Origin: Entomohabitans teleogrylli
GTDB lineage: Bacteria; Pseudomonadota; Gammaproteobacteria; Enterobacterales; Enterobacteriaceae
Length of the DNA: 64,000 nucleotides
Assembly: GCF_001484765.1 (NCBI RefSeq)
Contig: NZ_KQ947383.1
Coordinates: forward strand, 19,720 to 83,719
Direction: 5' to 3'
The position numbers were made by a program, and so were the translations under genes. Each line of letters opens with the position of its first letter. The stretch's first letter is position 1. Below the pieces are notes generated by a model. It saw only the letters and a program-made list of their open reading frames with translations. It did not search any database and was not told the DNA's origin. This document shows positions 1 to 9,997 of the stretch, in pieces.

Positions 1-180
1 GCCCGGGAGCAGACTGGCGCACACTTTGGGGCGTAGCGGGCTACCAAACAGCCGGCAGCGCTGGCGTTCATCAAGCTGGACGCACGGCGTATTGGCCGGT
101 TTACCGTCAGGCATTCCGGGGATTGGGCTGGAAATCGACGGTGCCGTACAACAGGCGCCGCAGTCAGGGCGACACTCCAT
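1..180 (-). CDS. yeiW: YeiW, cysteine-rich UPF0153 family protein (partial)
   Basis: Sixty codons are visible from an ATG at 180 leftward; the gene runs off the window. The peptide opens [11 protein letters not shown] and has further cysteines at residues 33, 42 and 54, the spaced cysteine cluster of the UPF0153 family, which is thought to bind zinc or iron-sulphur. The order yeiW then efpL on the opposite strand matches E. coli. The start is preceded by a GAAGAG stretch that could serve as ribosome-binding site. No enzymatic role is established for the family. Recognition rests on close resemblance to E. coli YeiW as I remember it. Confidence 0.85.
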   Translation of the reverse strand, partial: MECRPDCGACCTAPSISSPIPGMPDGKPANTPCVQLDERQRCRLFGSPLRPKVCASLLPG

Positions 181-353
181 CGGGTTTACTCTTCGGGAGG
201 ACAGGAACCCCTGACTGTATCAGCCGCGGCGGGTTCACTCTATGTCTTTTTCTTTTAACCCGCCGCAGACGTGAAATCCGCTTGCCTGAATGACGCCTCA
301 CAGGTACTTTGACGCGATAATTTTCGCCACTCTCTATTTACAGGACCTTTCAG

Positions 354-926
354 ATGGCAAGAGCGAATGAAATCAAACGCGGCATGGCCGTTAATTACAA
401 TGGTAAGCTGCTGTTAGTTAAAGATATTGATATCCAGGCGCCGAGCGCCCGCGGCGCTTCGACGCTGTACAAAATGCGTTTTTCCGATGTCCGTACCGGG
501 CAGAAGGTCGAAGAACGTTTCAAAGGGGATGACATCCTCGATACCATCACCCTGACCCGCCGCTTTGTCGATTTCTCTTACATCGACGGTAACGAATACG
601 TGTTTATGGATCACGAAGATTACACGCCGTATATCTTCACTAAAGATCAAATTGAAGACGAAATCCTGTTTATGCCGGAAGGCGGGATGCCGGATATGCA
701 GGTGCTGACCTGGGATGGCCAGGTGCTGGCGCTGGAGTTGCCGCAGACGGTGGATCTGGAAATTGTCGAAACCGCGCCGGGAATCAAAGGCGCCTCCGCC
801 AGTTCACGCACCAAACCCGCCACCCTGAGCACCGGTCTGGTGATTCAGGTGCCGGAATACCTTACCACCGGGGAAAAAATCCGCATTCATATCGCCGAAC
901 GCCGCTATATGGGCCGCGCCGACTGA
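354..926 (+). CDS. efpL: EfpL (YeiP), elongation factor P-like protein
   Basis: A 190-residue paralogue of EF-P, which binds stalled ribosomes between the P and E sites and relieves pausing at proline-rich and related motifs. It has the KOW-like N-terminal domain, then two OB folds (the [17 protein letters not shown] region and the C-terminal part ending [13 protein letters not shown]). The loop that carries the modified lysine in EF-P holds Arg33 in the context APSARGA, typical of EfpL, which works without lysine modification. Length matches the family. The ATG has an AGGAC element 7 bases upstream. Single-gene unit, divergent from yeiW. Confidence 0.95.
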   Translation: MARANEIKRGMAVNYNGKLLLVKDIDIQAPSARGASTLYKMRFSDVRTGQKVEERFKGDDILDTITLTRRFVDFSYIDGNEYVFMDHEDYTPYIFTKDQIEDEILFMPEGGMPDMQVLTWDGQVLALELPQTVDLEIVETAPGIKGASASSRTKPATLSTGLVIQVPEYLTTGEKIRIHIAERRYMGRAD

Positions 927-1107
927 TTTACTGACCTTTTGATGCCCCCGCCCGGCGGGGCGCATCCGCTTTTCCGGGCGCCAGCACTCCTCCCCACCGC
1001 ACGCCCGATGCCGGCAGATCATTTTTTATTAAATAATACTCATTCACATTTCCATCCTCCGCCATTTCAGGGTTAAATATCCCGTTCCCCGTGCACGGAG
1101 TCGCCCA

Positions 1108-2298
1108 ATGCTTTCCCGGTTTTCTACATTAAGTCGTATCCCCAAAGGCGTTTGGGTGGTTGGCGGCGTTAGTATGTTGATGGACATCTCCTCTGAAATC
1201 ATCCACAGCCTGCTGCCGCTGTTTATGGCCACCACCCTCGGCGCCAGCGTTATTTTAATCGGCCTTATCGAGGGTCTGGCGGAAGCGACAGCGTTAATCA
1301 TCAAAGTGTTTTCCGGCGCCATCAGCGACTATCTGGGTAAACGCAAAGGGCTGGCGCTGCTCGGTTATGGCCTCGGCGCCGCCAGCAAACCGCTATTCGC
1401 CATCGCCTCCTCTTCAGGCATGATCCTCAGCGCCCGGCTGATCGACCGGGTCGGTAAAGGTATTCGCGGCGCCCCGCGCGATGCGCTGGTGGCGGATGTC
1501 ACCCCCCCGGAACTGCGCGGCGCGTCATTCGGCCTGCGCCAGTCTATGGACACTATCGGCGCCTTCCTCGGCCCGCTGCTGGCCGTGGCGCTGATGCTGC
1601 TGTGGGATAACGATTTCCGCACTATCTTCTGGGTGGCGGTGATCCCGGGAGTACTGGCGGTGATGCTGCTGTTCTTCGGCCTTAAGGAACCCGCAGCGCC
1701 GGTTACCCACAGGCGCAGCAACCCGATCAAAAAAGAGAATCTGCGTCGTCTGGGGCAACCGTGCTGGTGGGTTATCGGCCTCGGGGCGATTTTCACGCTT
1801 GCCCGTTTCAGTGAGGCGTTTCTGGTGCTGCGCGCTCAGCAGATGCACATTCCGCTGGCGCTGATCCCTCTGGTGATGGTGGCCATGAACCTGCTTTACG
1901 CCCTGTCCGCCTACCCGTTTGGCAAACTGTCCGACCGGATGAGCCATTCGCGTCTGTTGCAAATGGGACTGGTGGTGCTGGCAGCCGCGGATCTGGTCCT
2001 GGCATTCAGCAGCCACTGGATCGGGATTTTATGCGGCGTGGCGCTGTGGGGGGTTCATATGGGAATGACCCAGGGGCTGCTGGCGGCGATGATCGCCAGA
2101 ACCGCGCCGGCGGATCTGCGCGGTACGGCGTTCGGTATTTTCAGCATGGTCAGCGGCGTCGGGCTGTTGATAGCCAGCGTCTGCGCCGGGATTATCTGGG
2201 AGCTGTGGGGATCGGAATATACCTTTTTCGCCGGCGCGCTTATCTGTCTGATCACCTTTCTCTGGCTCCTGCGCCCGCCTGCTGGCATCGATCACTAG
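1108..2298 (+). CDS. Major facilitator superfamily transporter
   Basis: 396 residues with about 12 hydrophobic segments, so an inner-membrane transporter. After the second segment comes SDYLGKRKG, the MFS motif A loop, and later a conserved stretch RVGKGIRGAPRDALVAD that I associate with a subgroup of putative MFS permeases. The second half repeats the loop as GKLSDRMSHSR. The substrate cannot be predicted. GGAG lies about 10 bases before the ATG. As I recall, E. coli has the dehydrogenase gene yeiQ at this place, so this is a lineage-specific substitution. Its base composition looks like that of its neighbours. Confidence 0.85.
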   Translation: MLSRFSTLSRIPKGVWVVGGVSMLMDISSEIIHSLLPLFMATTLGASVILIGLIEGLAEATALIIKVFSGAISDYLGKRKGLALLGYGLGAASKPLFAIASSSGMILSARLIDRVGKGIRGAPRDALVADVTPPELRGASFGLRQSMDTIGAFLGPLLAVALMLLWDNDFRTIFWVAVIPGVLAVMLLFFGLKEPAAPVTHRRSNPIKKENLRRLGQPCWWVIGLGAIFTLARFSEAFLVLRAQQMHIPLALIPLVMVAMNLLYALSAYPFGKLSDRMSHSRLLQMGLVVLAAADLVLAFSSHWIGILCGVALWGVHMGMTQGLLAAMIARTAPADLRGTAFGIFSMVSGVGLLIASVCAGIIWELWGSEYTFFAGALICLITFLWLLRPPAGIDH

Positions 2299-2476
2299 TT
2301 CACGAGTAAAAGCGCCAGCCACCTGCGGCGGCGCTCCGGTCGCCGGTTAACGATCTATGCGCTTAACGGCGCCTTTATGTCCACTCACTGCGCTCCCCTC
2401 TTCTCTTTTGTCACAGGGTTAGCCAGGATAAAGGGATATCTGTACACCATTGTGATGATCTCTCCGGGAGCTTTCC

Positions 2477-3463
2477 GTGACGAAAACCAACCTGATTACC
2501 GGCTTTCTCGGCAGCGGTAAAACCACCACTATCCTGCACCTGCTGGCCAGTAAACCCGCCAACGAAAAGTGGGCGGTGCTGGTCAACGAATTCGGCGAAA
2601 TCGGCATTGATGGCGCGCTACTCGCCGATAGCGGCGCGGTTATTAAAGAGATCCCCGGCGGTTGTATGTGCTGCGTTAACGGACTGCCGATGCAGGTAGG
2701 TCTTAATACCCTGCTGCGCCAGGCCAGACCCGATCGGTTGCTGATTGAACCCACCGGCCTGGGCCATCCGAAGCAAATTCTCGATATGCTCACCGCCGAG
2801 GTGTATCAGCCGTGGATCGACTTACGCGCCACTCTGTGTCTGCTGGATCCGCGCCAGTTGCTGGAACCCCGTTATCCGGAAGACGAGAACTTTCGCGACC
2901 AGTTGGCGGCGGCTGACATCATCGTCGCCAATAAACAAGACCGGGCGACGCCAGAGAGCCAGGCGGCGCTGCAGCGTTGGTTGCAACTGCATCAACAGGG
3001 CAGAGAGATCATTTCTGTCAGCCACGGACGCATCGACTACGCGCTTCTCGACACACCGCGCAGTAACCAGGCGGCGCTGACCGCCAGCGCCGCCCACAGC
3101 CATGCGCATCCCTCGTCCCGGGGACTGGCGGCGCTGAATCTGCCGGCCCATCAGCGCTGGCGGCGCAGTACCAACAGCGGCCAGGGCTACCATGCCTGCG
3201 GCTGGATTTTCGATGCCGATACCGTTTTCGACACTATCGGCCTGCTGGAATGGGCCCGCCTGGCGCCGGTCGATCGGGTGAAGGGAGTGCTGCGTATTCC
3301 TGAAGGGCTGGTCAGAATCAATCGCCAGGGCGAGGATTTCCATATTGAAACCCAGAATGTCGCGCCGCCGGACAGTCGGGTGGAGATGATCCACAGTGCG
3401 GAATGTGACTGGAATCCATTTCAGTCCGCTTTGTTGAAGCTTCGTTTAACCGCCCGGGACTAA
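2477..3463 (+). CDS. yeiR: YeiR, zinc-binding GTPase of the COG0523 (CobW/ZNG) family
   Basis: 328 residues. Walker A is GFLGSGKT (residues 9-16) and the family signature CMCC is at residues 63-66 inside GGCMCCVNG; NKQD serves as the guanine-specificity motif. A histidine-rich segment (AHSHAH, about residue 205) precedes the C-terminal CobW_C domain. Members are GTPases that bind zinc and act as metallochaperones or in zinc homeostasis. The start is a GTG at 2477 with CGGGAG upstream. lpxT begins 33 bases after the stop, so the two may be co-transcribed. Confidence 0.93.
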   Translation: MTKTNLITGFLGSGKTTTILHLLASKPANEKWAVLVNEFGEIGIDGALLADSGAVIKEIPGGCMCCVNGLPMQVGLNTLLRQARPDRLLIEPTGLGHPKQILDMLTAEVYQPWIDLRATLCLLDPRQLLEPRYPEDENFRDQLAAADIIVANKQDRATPESQAALQRWLQLHQQGREIISVSHGRIDYALLDTPRSNQAALTASAAHSHAHPSSRGLAALNLPAHQRWRRSTNSGQGYHACGWIFDADTVFDTIGLLEWARLAPVDRVKGVLRIPEGLVRINRQGEDFHIETQNVAPPDSRVEMIHSAECDWNPFQSALLKLRLTARD

Positions 3464-3496
3464 CGTTTCGCCCTGGGTTGTTCACCGTACTGATTT

Positions 3497-4207
3497 ATGA
3501 CTAAGACTCGTTTACCGCTGATACTGTTACTGAATGCGCTGGGACTGGCGCTGTTTTTCTCGTGGTATCTGCCCGCTAACCATGGCTCCTGGTTCCCGAT
3601 TGACGCCGGTATCTTCCACTTTTTTAATCAGGAACTGGTTAAAAGCCACACTTTTTTATGGTTTGTCGCGATCACCAATAACCGCGCGTTTGACGCCTGT
3701 TCACTGCTGTGTATGGGCTCGCTGATGCTCTGGTACTGGTGGCGTGAAACGCCGCGCGGGCGCCGGCGAATTATTATTATGGGGATCGCCATGCTGCTGG
3801 CTGCGGTAATTCTTAACCAGATTGGCCAGAAAATTCCCATCAAACGCCCCAGCCCGACGCTGTTTTTTAGCGATATTCACCGGGTCAGCGAATTACTGCC
3901 TTTCCCGACCAAAGACGCCTCGAAAGATAGTTTTCCCGGCGATCACGGAATGATGCTGTTAATATTTTGTGGTTTTATGTTGCGTTATTTTGGTCGCAAA
4001 GCCTTCGGCGTCGCCGTGGTTATTTTCCTGGTATTTGCGCTGCCGCGGATGATGATTGGCGCCCACTGGTTCACCGATATTTTCGTGGGTTCGCTCTCTT
4101 TTGTGTTGATTGGCCTGCCGTGGATCCTGCTCACGCCGCTGAGCGACAGCGTCATCAACGGACTGGATAACCGACTGCCGGGTAAACATCGTCCGTCGAT
4201 GAACTAA
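3497..4207 (+). CDS. lpxT: LpxT, lipid A 1-diphosphate synthase (PAP2 family)
   Basis: 236 residues with about six transmembrane segments. The enzyme moves a phosphate from undecaprenyl diphosphate to the 1-phosphate of lipid A at the periplasmic face of the inner membrane, recycling the carrier lipid. The PAP2 acid-phosphatase triad is visible: KRP (116-118), SFPGDHG (145-151, catalytic His) and R184-x5-H190-x3-D194 in the GAHWFTDI segment. A strong terminator follows the stop. Confidence 0.94.
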   Translation: MTKTRLPLILLLNALGLALFFSWYLPANHGSWFPIDAGIFHFFNQELVKSHTFLWFVAITNNRAFDACSLLCMGSLMLWYWWRETPRGRRRIIIMGIAMLLAAVILNQIGQKIPIKRPSPTLFFSDIHRVSELLPFPTKDASKDSFPGDHGMMLLIFCGFMLRYFGRKAFGVAVVIFLVFALPRMMIGAHWFTDIFVGSLSFVLIGLPWILLTPLSDSVINGLDNRLPGKHRPSMN

Positions 4208-4610
4208 CTCAAACAGTCACTAAAAAATGATTATTCTGAGGGCGCTGCAGCGCCCTTTTTTATTATTTAGTTACATTTTGCATAAATCTGACATTAAACT
4301 GAAATAAATACATTGCCCGACGTTTTTCATACATCGATTGCTCAATATTTACTCAAATATAATTTCCGTGTTTAAACATCACAATTTCTTATAAAAAATC
4401 ATACGAAACCTCTCGCCATGCCGGAAACGATAAGGTACTCTCATCTACGTTTTGTGCCTGAAGACTGCGCGGGGACTGGATAAAGTGTGCGTTAATCCGC
4501 ATTTTTGCATATCCGCGATTGTCTCATTGACACGATGAATTTAGTCTCATCACGTTTGGCATTTTTATAACGATTCTTGTCGTTAAGGACATCAAGGGAA
4601 AATAAACAAA
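4208..4610. other. 403-bp intergenic region with long AT-rich mepS leader
   Basis: After the lpxT terminator the sequence is AT-rich with no convincing ORF on either strand. It must hold the mepS promoter; several -10-like hexamers occur, but none has a good -35, so I name no promoter. The last 50 bases before mepS carry an AGGGAAAA ribosome-binding site at about 4595. Confidence 0.6.
4240..4261 (+). terminator. Rho-independent terminator of yeiR-lpxT
   Basis: The perfect 16-base palindrome GGGCGCTGCAGCGCCC (4240-4255) is followed directly by TTTTTTATT. It lies 33 bases after the lpxT stop. Confidence 0.9.
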
Positions 4611-5177
4611 ATGGTCACATCTCAACCAATTTTGAGATATATCTTGCGTGTAATCCCCGCGGTGGCGTTAGCCACGGTACTTTCAGCTTGTAGTTCCACC
4701 AATACCGCGAATGTGCATTCTGAGACGCATGCTGTAGGCAATAAAGACAGCTTTTTACTGCAAGCCTCTCAGGATGAATTTGAAAACATGGTTCGTAACC
4801 TCGATGTCAAGTCGCGGATTATGGATCAGTATGCCGACTGGAAAGGCGTACGCTATCGTCTGGGTGGCAGTACCAAAAAAGGCATCGACTGCTCCGCTTT
4901 TGTACAGCGCACTTTCCGTGAACAATTTGGTTTAGAGCTGCCGCGTTCCACGTCTGAACAACAGGGTATGGGCACCTCGGTGTCGCGCAATAAACTGCGT
5001 ACCGGTGATTTGGTCCTGTTCCGCGCCGGTTCTACCGGGCGCCATGTCGGTATCTATATTGGCAATAACCAGTTTGTTCACGCTTCCACCAGTAGCGGTG
5101 TGATTATCTCCAGCATGGACGAGCCCTACTGGAAGAAGCGCTACAATGAAGGGCGCCGGGTGCTGAGCCGCAGCTAA
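4611..5177 (+). CDS. mepS: MepS (Spr), murein DD-endopeptidase lipoprotein
   Basis: 188 residues. An N-terminal signal ends in the lipobox LSAC (Cys27), so the mature protein is an outer-membrane lipoprotein. The NlpC/P60 domain has catalytic Cys94 (GIDCSAF), His145 (RHVGIY) and His157 (FVHAS). The enzyme cuts D-Ala-mDAP crosslinks so that new glycan can be inserted during growth; in E. coli its level is set by the protease Prc with NlpI. Length and order are as in E. coli. Confidence 0.96.
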   Translation: MVTSQPILRYILRVIPAVALATVLSACSSTNTANVHSETHAVGNKDSFLLQASQDEFENMVRNLDVKSRIMDQYADWKGVRYRLGGSTKKGIDCSAFVQRTFREQFGLELPRSTSEQQGMGTSVSRNKLRTGDLVLFRAGSTGRHVGIYIGNNQFVHASTSSGVIISSMDEPYWKKRYNEGRRVLSRS

Positions 5178-5215
5178 CTCGTCAGCTATCCCTTGACTGA
5201 CGACAAGACCGGAAG

Positions 5216-5243
5216 AAACGCTGTCATATGGCAGCGTTTTTTT
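5216..5243 (+). terminator. Terminator of mepS
   Basis: AAACGCTG at 5216-5223 pairs with CAGCGTTT at 5232-5239 around an inner CATATG self-complementary core, followed by T residues. It lies 38 bases after the mepS stop. Confidence 0.85.
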
Positions 5244-5358
5244 ATTGCCCGCAACACAATGACGTTAAACAGTGCATGGCAAACGGGCAGCCAGAGGGAT
5301 AATGTGTATAGTTTAAAAATCAGGTAAATAACAACGCCTGAGAAGGGGTAGTCGCTAT

Positions 5359-6948
5359 ATGCCACCAAAAACACTGTTGACCCGCTACCTGCCCACCACC
5401 AGAAAGATCGTCGGCATCGCCATTATTTGGGGCGTGCTGTGCGCGCTGGCATTTGGCGGCGCGGCGGCGGTTGCGCTACACCATAAACGCGCGGACGCCC
5501 TCGATCTGCTGGCCCGCAATTTATCCGGCTACGTCATTACCCTGTTCAACGATCTGAAAAACACTACCGATCAACTCCAGCCGCTGGCATTTCAGGAATG
5601 TGCTCAGGTCGGCCAGCAGCTCACTTCGCGAGCGGCGTTCAGCCTCAACGTCAGGGCTTTTCTACTGGTCAGAGACCAGACGGCATACTGCTCCTCGGCC
5701 ACCGGGGCTATGTCAATGCATATGGTCAGCCTGACGCCACGGCTAAACCTTAATCTGCCACTTGATATGAGTATCTTACCCGGTACGCCGATGCTGCCCG
5801 ATAAACCGGCGATCAGCGTCTGGTTTCGCAATCCGGTCGATCCCGGGCGCGGGATCTTCACCACCCTGAACATCGATCTGACCTCCTGGCTACTGCATAC
5901 CGCCCGGGAGCGCGATGTCACCGGCGTCGCGTTGATTATCAAAGATCAGGCAATTGCCACCTTTTCGCCGCAATTAATCGATCTGAAAAATAATCATCTT
6001 GATACTACGCCGATCCGCATTGCTTCTGTCAGCGGCTATCCGATGGCGATCTGGCTGTACGGGGAGAGCTGGCCGCTGGAGGACATTCAACTGACACTAC
6101 TGATCGCCCTGTTGGCGGCGCTCCCCGGGGCACTGGCCAGCGGTTATCTACAGCAGTTGCGTATTCGCTCCGGCAAAGAAATTCTCGCCGGGATCCGCCG
6201 CAATCAATTTTTTGTGGTTTATCAGCCGGTGATTGATAGCAAAAGTCTGACGATGATCGGCGTGGAGGTTCTGATGCGCTGGGAGCGCCCCGGTTCCGGC
6301 CTGGTCCCTCCCGATGTGTTTATCAGTTACGCAGAATCCCAGCAGTCGATCATCCCGCTGACCCGCCATTTGTTCGCTCTAATCGCCAGGGATGCCGATT
6401 CGCTCAAACAGTTACTGCCCGCCGGCGGAAAGCTGGGAGTCAATCTGGCGCCCAGCCACCTGTATTCGCCCTCGTTTAAGCAGGATATTCTCCACTTTGC
6501 CCGCAGTATCCACGACAGCCAGTTGCAGATCGTTTTCGAAATCACGGAACGGGATATGCTCAAAGAGGAAGAATCCATCGCCATTTTCCAGTGGTTGCAT
6601 GATAACGGCTTTGAAATCGCCGTCGACGACTTCGGTACCGGCCATAGCGCCCTAATCTATCTGGAACGTTTCACGCTGGATTATCTGAAGATCGATCGCG
6701 GATTTATTCAGTCTATCGGTTTGCAGACCGTAACCACCCCGGTACTGGAGGCGGTGCTGTCACTGGCCCGGCGCCTGAATATGAAGACCGTTGCCGAAGG
6801 TGTGGAAACCCCGCAGCAGGCCCGGTGGCTTATCGATCAGGGCGTGACGTATCTTCAGGGATACTACTTCAGCCCGGGATTACCGATGAACCAGTTGCGC
6901 GAATGGGCCGCTCAACCCATTCCCCGGCCAGACTCCGGAGGCAACTAG
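5359..6948 (+). CDS. pdeN: PdeN (Rtn), membrane c-di-GMP phosphodiesterase, CSS-EAL
   Basis: 529 residues. A first transmembrane segment (about 18-40) and a second (about 244-262) bracket a periplasmic CSS domain; the redox CSS cysteine is in AYCSS near residue 112. The cytoplasmic EAL domain fills the C-terminal half: the signature is EVLMRW (the EVL variant), followed by NLAPSHL, EITERD, DDFGTGHSAL, KIDRGFI and EGVETPQQ, so the metal- and substrate-binding residues are kept. Family members of this type hydrolyse c-di-GMP to pGpG and are activated when the periplasmic disulphide is broken and the domain is processed. Transcribed alone between mepS and yejA. Confidence 0.93.
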   Translation: MPPKTLLTRYLPTTRKIVGIAIIWGVLCALAFGGAAAVALHHKRADALDLLARNLSGYVITLFNDLKNTTDQLQPLAFQECAQVGQQLTSRAAFSLNVRAFLLVRDQTAYCSSATGAMSMHMVSLTPRLNLNLPLDMSILPGTPMLPDKPAISVWFRNPVDPGRGIFTTLNIDLTSWLLHTARERDVTGVALIIKDQAIATFSPQLIDLKNNHLDTTPIRIASVSGYPMAIWLYGESWPLEDIQLTLLIALLAALPGALASGYLQQLRIRSGKEILAGIRRNQFFVVYQPVIDSKSLTMIGVEVLMRWERPGSGLVPPDVFISYAESQQSIIPLTRHLFALIARDADSLKQLLPAGGKLGVNLAPSHLYSPSFKQDILHFARSIHDSQLQIVFEITERDMLKEEESIAIFQWLHDNGFEIAVDDFGTGHSALIYLERFTLDYLKIDRGFIQSIGLQTVTTPVLEAVLSLARRLNMKTVAEGVETPQQARWLIDQGVTYLQGYYFSPGLPMNQLREWAAQPIPRPDSGGN

Positions 6949-7078
6949 TGTTTCACAATCGGCGGATCCTCACTTATTATTCTCTGACAACGGGTTACTC
7001 ATGACTGAACTGTCGCTTGCATAAGGGATACGGGATAACGCCCGGGCGCCAGTCTCCAGACTAAAAGGATATATCGCT

Positions 7079-8890
7079 TTGACGACGGTTGTTCGCGCTA
7101 TCGCTCTGTTGCTGTGTGCGGTTTGTCTGCCCGGCCGGGCCAGTGAAGTAAAAGAGAGCTATGCCTTTGCGGTTTTAGGTGAGCCTAAATATGCCGTCAA
7201 TTTTAGCCATTTTGACTATGTTAACCCGGCGGCGCCGAAAGGCGGCGACATCACGCTTTCATCGATCGGCACCTTCGATAACTTCAACCGCTATGCGCTA
7301 CGCGGCAATCCCGGAGTACGCACGGATTCGCTGTACGATAGCCTGTTCACTACCTCCGACGACGAACCCGGCAGCTATTACCCGCTGATTGCCGAACTGG
7401 CGCGCTATCCGGCGGATTACGCCTGGGCGGAAGTGGAAATCAATCCGCGCGCCCGCTTTCACGACGGTACTGCGATTGTCGCCAGCGACGTGGCTTACAC
7501 CTTCAAAAAATTCATGACCGAAGGGGTCCCGCAGTTTCGCCTGATCTACAAAGGCGCCACGGTCAAAGCGATCGCTCCCCTGACGGTGCGTATTGAGCTC
7601 GCCACGCCGAACAAGGACCGCCTGCTGGGATTACTTTCCCTGCCGATACTGCCGGAGAAATTCTGGCAGAACCACAAACTCAGCGACCCGCTCTCCCAAC
7701 CGCCGTTATCCAGCGGACCTTACCGTATCTCCGCCTGGCGGATGGGCCAGTACATCACCTACTCGCGGGTGAAAGACTACTGGGCGGCCGACCTGCCGGT
7801 TAACCGCGGGCGCTGGAACTTTGATTCCATTCGCTACGACTACTACCTCGACGATAACGTCGCCTTTGAAGCCTTTAAGGCCGGCGCCTTTGATTTCCGC
7901 AGTGAAAGCAGCGCCAAAAACTGGGCCACGCGCTATATCGGCAAAAACTTTACCGATGGCTATATCGTGAAGGAAGAGCAGAAAAATACCTCAGCCCAGG
8001 ATACCCGCTGGCTGGCGTTTAATATCCAGCGGCCAATTTTTGCCGACCCGCGCGTCCGCCAGGCTATCTCACTGGTCTTTGATTTTGAATGGATGAATAA
8101 GGCGCTGTTCTACAACGCTTACAGCCGGGTGGACAGCTATTTCCAGAACACCGAGTACGCCGCCCGCGGCTACCCGGACGCCGACGAACTGATTCTGCTG
8201 GCGCCGTGGAAGAAAGAACTGCCCGGGGAAGTGTTCAGCGCCGTCTACCAGCCGCCAGTTTCCCGGGGCGACGGCTTTGACCGCGACAATCTGCTCCGGG
8301 CGCTGGAACTAATGAAGTCCGCCGGCTGGGAGTTGAAGGACCAGAAGCTGGTCAATGTGAAAAGCGGCGAGGCCTTCCGCTTCGAACTGCTGCTCAGCAG
8401 CGCCGGCAACAATCAATGGGTGCTGCCTTTCCAGCACAACCTGGCGCGCCTCGGGGTGACCATGGATATCCGCCAGGTGGATAATTCCCAGTTGACCAAC
8501 CGCCTGCGGCGCCGGGATTACGACATGATGCCGACGGTGTACCGCGCGATGCCTTACCCCAGCCCGTCTCTGCAAATCTCCTGGGCGTCTGAGTATGTCG
8601 ACTCCACCTGGAACGCGCCGGGGGTGAAGAGCGAGATTATCGATAGCCTGATTGACCAGATCATCGCAAACCAGGGCGATCAGCGTAAACTGCTGCCGCT
8701 GGGACGCGCGCTGGATCGGGTACTGACCTGGAACTATTACATGCTGCCGATGTGGTTTATGTCCGCCGACCATTTTGCTTACTGGAACAAGTTCTCCCGT
8801 CCGGCCATTACGCCAGTCTATTCACTGGGTTTCGACAACTGGTGGTACGACATCAATAAAGCCGGGCAACTGCCGGCCCAGCGGCGTTAA
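7079..8890 (+). CDS. yejA: YejA, periplasmic peptide-binding protein of the YejABEF ABC transporter
   Basis: 603 residues with a Sec signal peptide (hydrophobic core about 7-20, cleavage after GRA). The rest is an SBP_bac_5 fold; AYTFKKFM and FNIQRPIFADPRVRQAIS are typical conserved stretches. It delivers oligopeptides to YejBE and in E. coli is part of the route by which microcin C enters. The start is TTG at 7079 with AAAGGAT 9 bases upstream, which places the signal peptide correctly. First gene of the yejABEF operon; yejB starts 9 bases later. Confidence 0.94.
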   Translation: MTTVVRAIALLLCAVCLPGRASEVKESYAFAVLGEPKYAVNFSHFDYVNPAAPKGGDITLSSIGTFDNFNRYALRGNPGVRTDSLYDSLFTTSDDEPGSYYPLIAELARYPADYAWAEVEINPRARFHDGTAIVASDVAYTFKKFMTEGVPQFRLIYKGATVKAIAPLTVRIELATPNKDRLLGLLSLPILPEKFWQNHKLSDPLSQPPLSSGPYRISAWRMGQYITYSRVKDYWAADLPVNRGRWNFDSIRYDYYLDDNVAFEAFKAGAFDFRSESSAKNWATRYIGKNFTDGYIVKEEQKNTSAQDTRWLAFNIQRPIFADPRVRQAISLVFDFEWMNKALFYNAYSRVDSYFQNTEYAARGYPDADELILLAPWKKELPGEVFSAVYQPPVSRGDGFDRDNLLRALELMKSAGWELKDQKLVNVKSGEAFRFELLLSSAGNNQWVLPFQHNLARLGVTMDIRQVDNSQLTNRLRRRDYDMMPTVYRAMPYPSPSLQISWASEYVDSTWNAPGVKSEIIDSLIDQIIANQGDQRKLLPLGRALDRVLTWNYYMLPMWFMSADHFAYWNKFSRPAITPVYSLGFDNWWYDINKAGQLPAQRR

Positions 8891-8899
8891 GGAAACGGG

Positions 8900-9997
8900 A
8901 TGGCTACTTATCTTCTGCGTCGTCTGTTACTGGTGATCCCTACCCTGTGGGCTATCATCACCATCAACTTTTTTATTGTCCAGATTGCCCCCGGCGGCCC
9001 GGTGGATCAGGCTATCGCCGCCATTCAGTTCGGCCACAGCAGCGGCATTCCCGGCGCTGGCGGCGACAGTATGGGCGCCACTCATGCCCAGACCGGGGTA
9101 GGCAACGTTACTGACAGCCAGTACCGGGGAGCAAGGGGTCTGGATCCGGAGGTGATCGCCGAAATTACCCAACGCTACGGGTTTGATAAACCTATCCACG
9201 AGCGCTATTTCAAAATGCTCGCTGAATACCTGCGCTTTGACTTCGGCAACAGTCTGTTTCGCAGCGCCTCAGTCATTCAGTTAGTCAAAGACAGCCTGCC
9301 GGTTTCGATATCGCTGGGGCTGTGGAGTACCCTGATCATCTATCTGGTGTCAATTCCGCTGGGCATCCGCAAAGCGGTACACAACGGCAGCCATTTCGAT
9401 GTCTGGAGCAGTACCGCAATTATTATCGGCTATGCCATTCCTGCCTTTTTGTTCGCTATTCTGCTGATTGTGCTGTTCGCCGGGGGTAACTACTTTGATA
9501 TCTTCCCGCTGCGCGGCCTGGTGTCGGCCAACTTCGACTCTCTACCGTGGTATCAGAAAATCACCGACTATCTGTGGCATATTACCCTGCCGGTGCTGGC
9601 CACGGTGATCGGCGGCTTCGCCACCCTGACCATGCTGACCAAAAACTCGTTTCTCGATGAGATTCGCAAACAATACGTGGTAACCGCCCGGGCGAAAGGG
9701 CTGGAGGAAAAACAGATCCTCTGGCGCCACGTGTTTCGTAACGCCATGCTGCTGGTGATCGCCGGTTTCCCGGCCACCTTTATCAGCATGTTCTTTACCG
9801 GATCGCTACTGATCGAGGTGATGTTCTCCCTTAACGGCCTGGGGCTGCTGGGCTATGAGTCGACCATCTCGCGCGATTACCCGGTGATCTTCGGTACCCT
9901 GTATATTTTTACGTTAATCGGTCTGCTTATGAACATTCTCAGCGATCTGACCTATACGCTGGTGGATCCGCGTATCGACTTTGAGGGCCGGGGATGA
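8900..9997 (+). CDS. yejB: YejB, ABC transporter inner-membrane permease
   Basis: 365 residues, six transmembrane segments. The first segment is at residues 9-30, then a long periplasmic loop to about residue 130. The cytoplasmic EAA loop reads [19 protein letters not shown], the contact site for the YejF ATPase. The stop overlaps the yejE start as ATGA, which implies translational coupling. Confidence 0.94.
   Translation: MATYLLRRLLLVIPTLWAIITINFFIVQIAPGGPVDQAIAAIQFGHSSGIPGAGGDSMGATHAQTGVGNVTDSQYRGARGLDPEVIAEITQRYGFDKPIHERYFKMLAEYLRFDFGNSLFRSASVIQLVKDSLPVSISLGLWSTLIIYLVSIPLGIRKAVHNGSHFDVWSSTAIIIGYAIPAFLFAILLIVLFAGGNYFDIFPLRGLVSANFDSLPWYQKITDYLWHITLPVLATVIGGFATLTMLTKNSFLDEIRKQYVVTARAKGLEEKQILWRHVFRNAMLLVIAGFPATFISMFFTGSLLIEVMFSLNGLGLLGYESTISRDYPVIFGTLYIFTLIGLLMNILSDLTYTLVDPRIDFEGRG

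Noticed and set aside
26..214. 62-residue plus-strand ORF at the left edge
   Set aside because: It is the shadow of yeiW on the other strand, which has a clear family match.
927..1000. GC-rich hairpin after efpL (near 942-963) as terminator
   Set aside because: A short GC stem exists but no T run follows on the plus strand.
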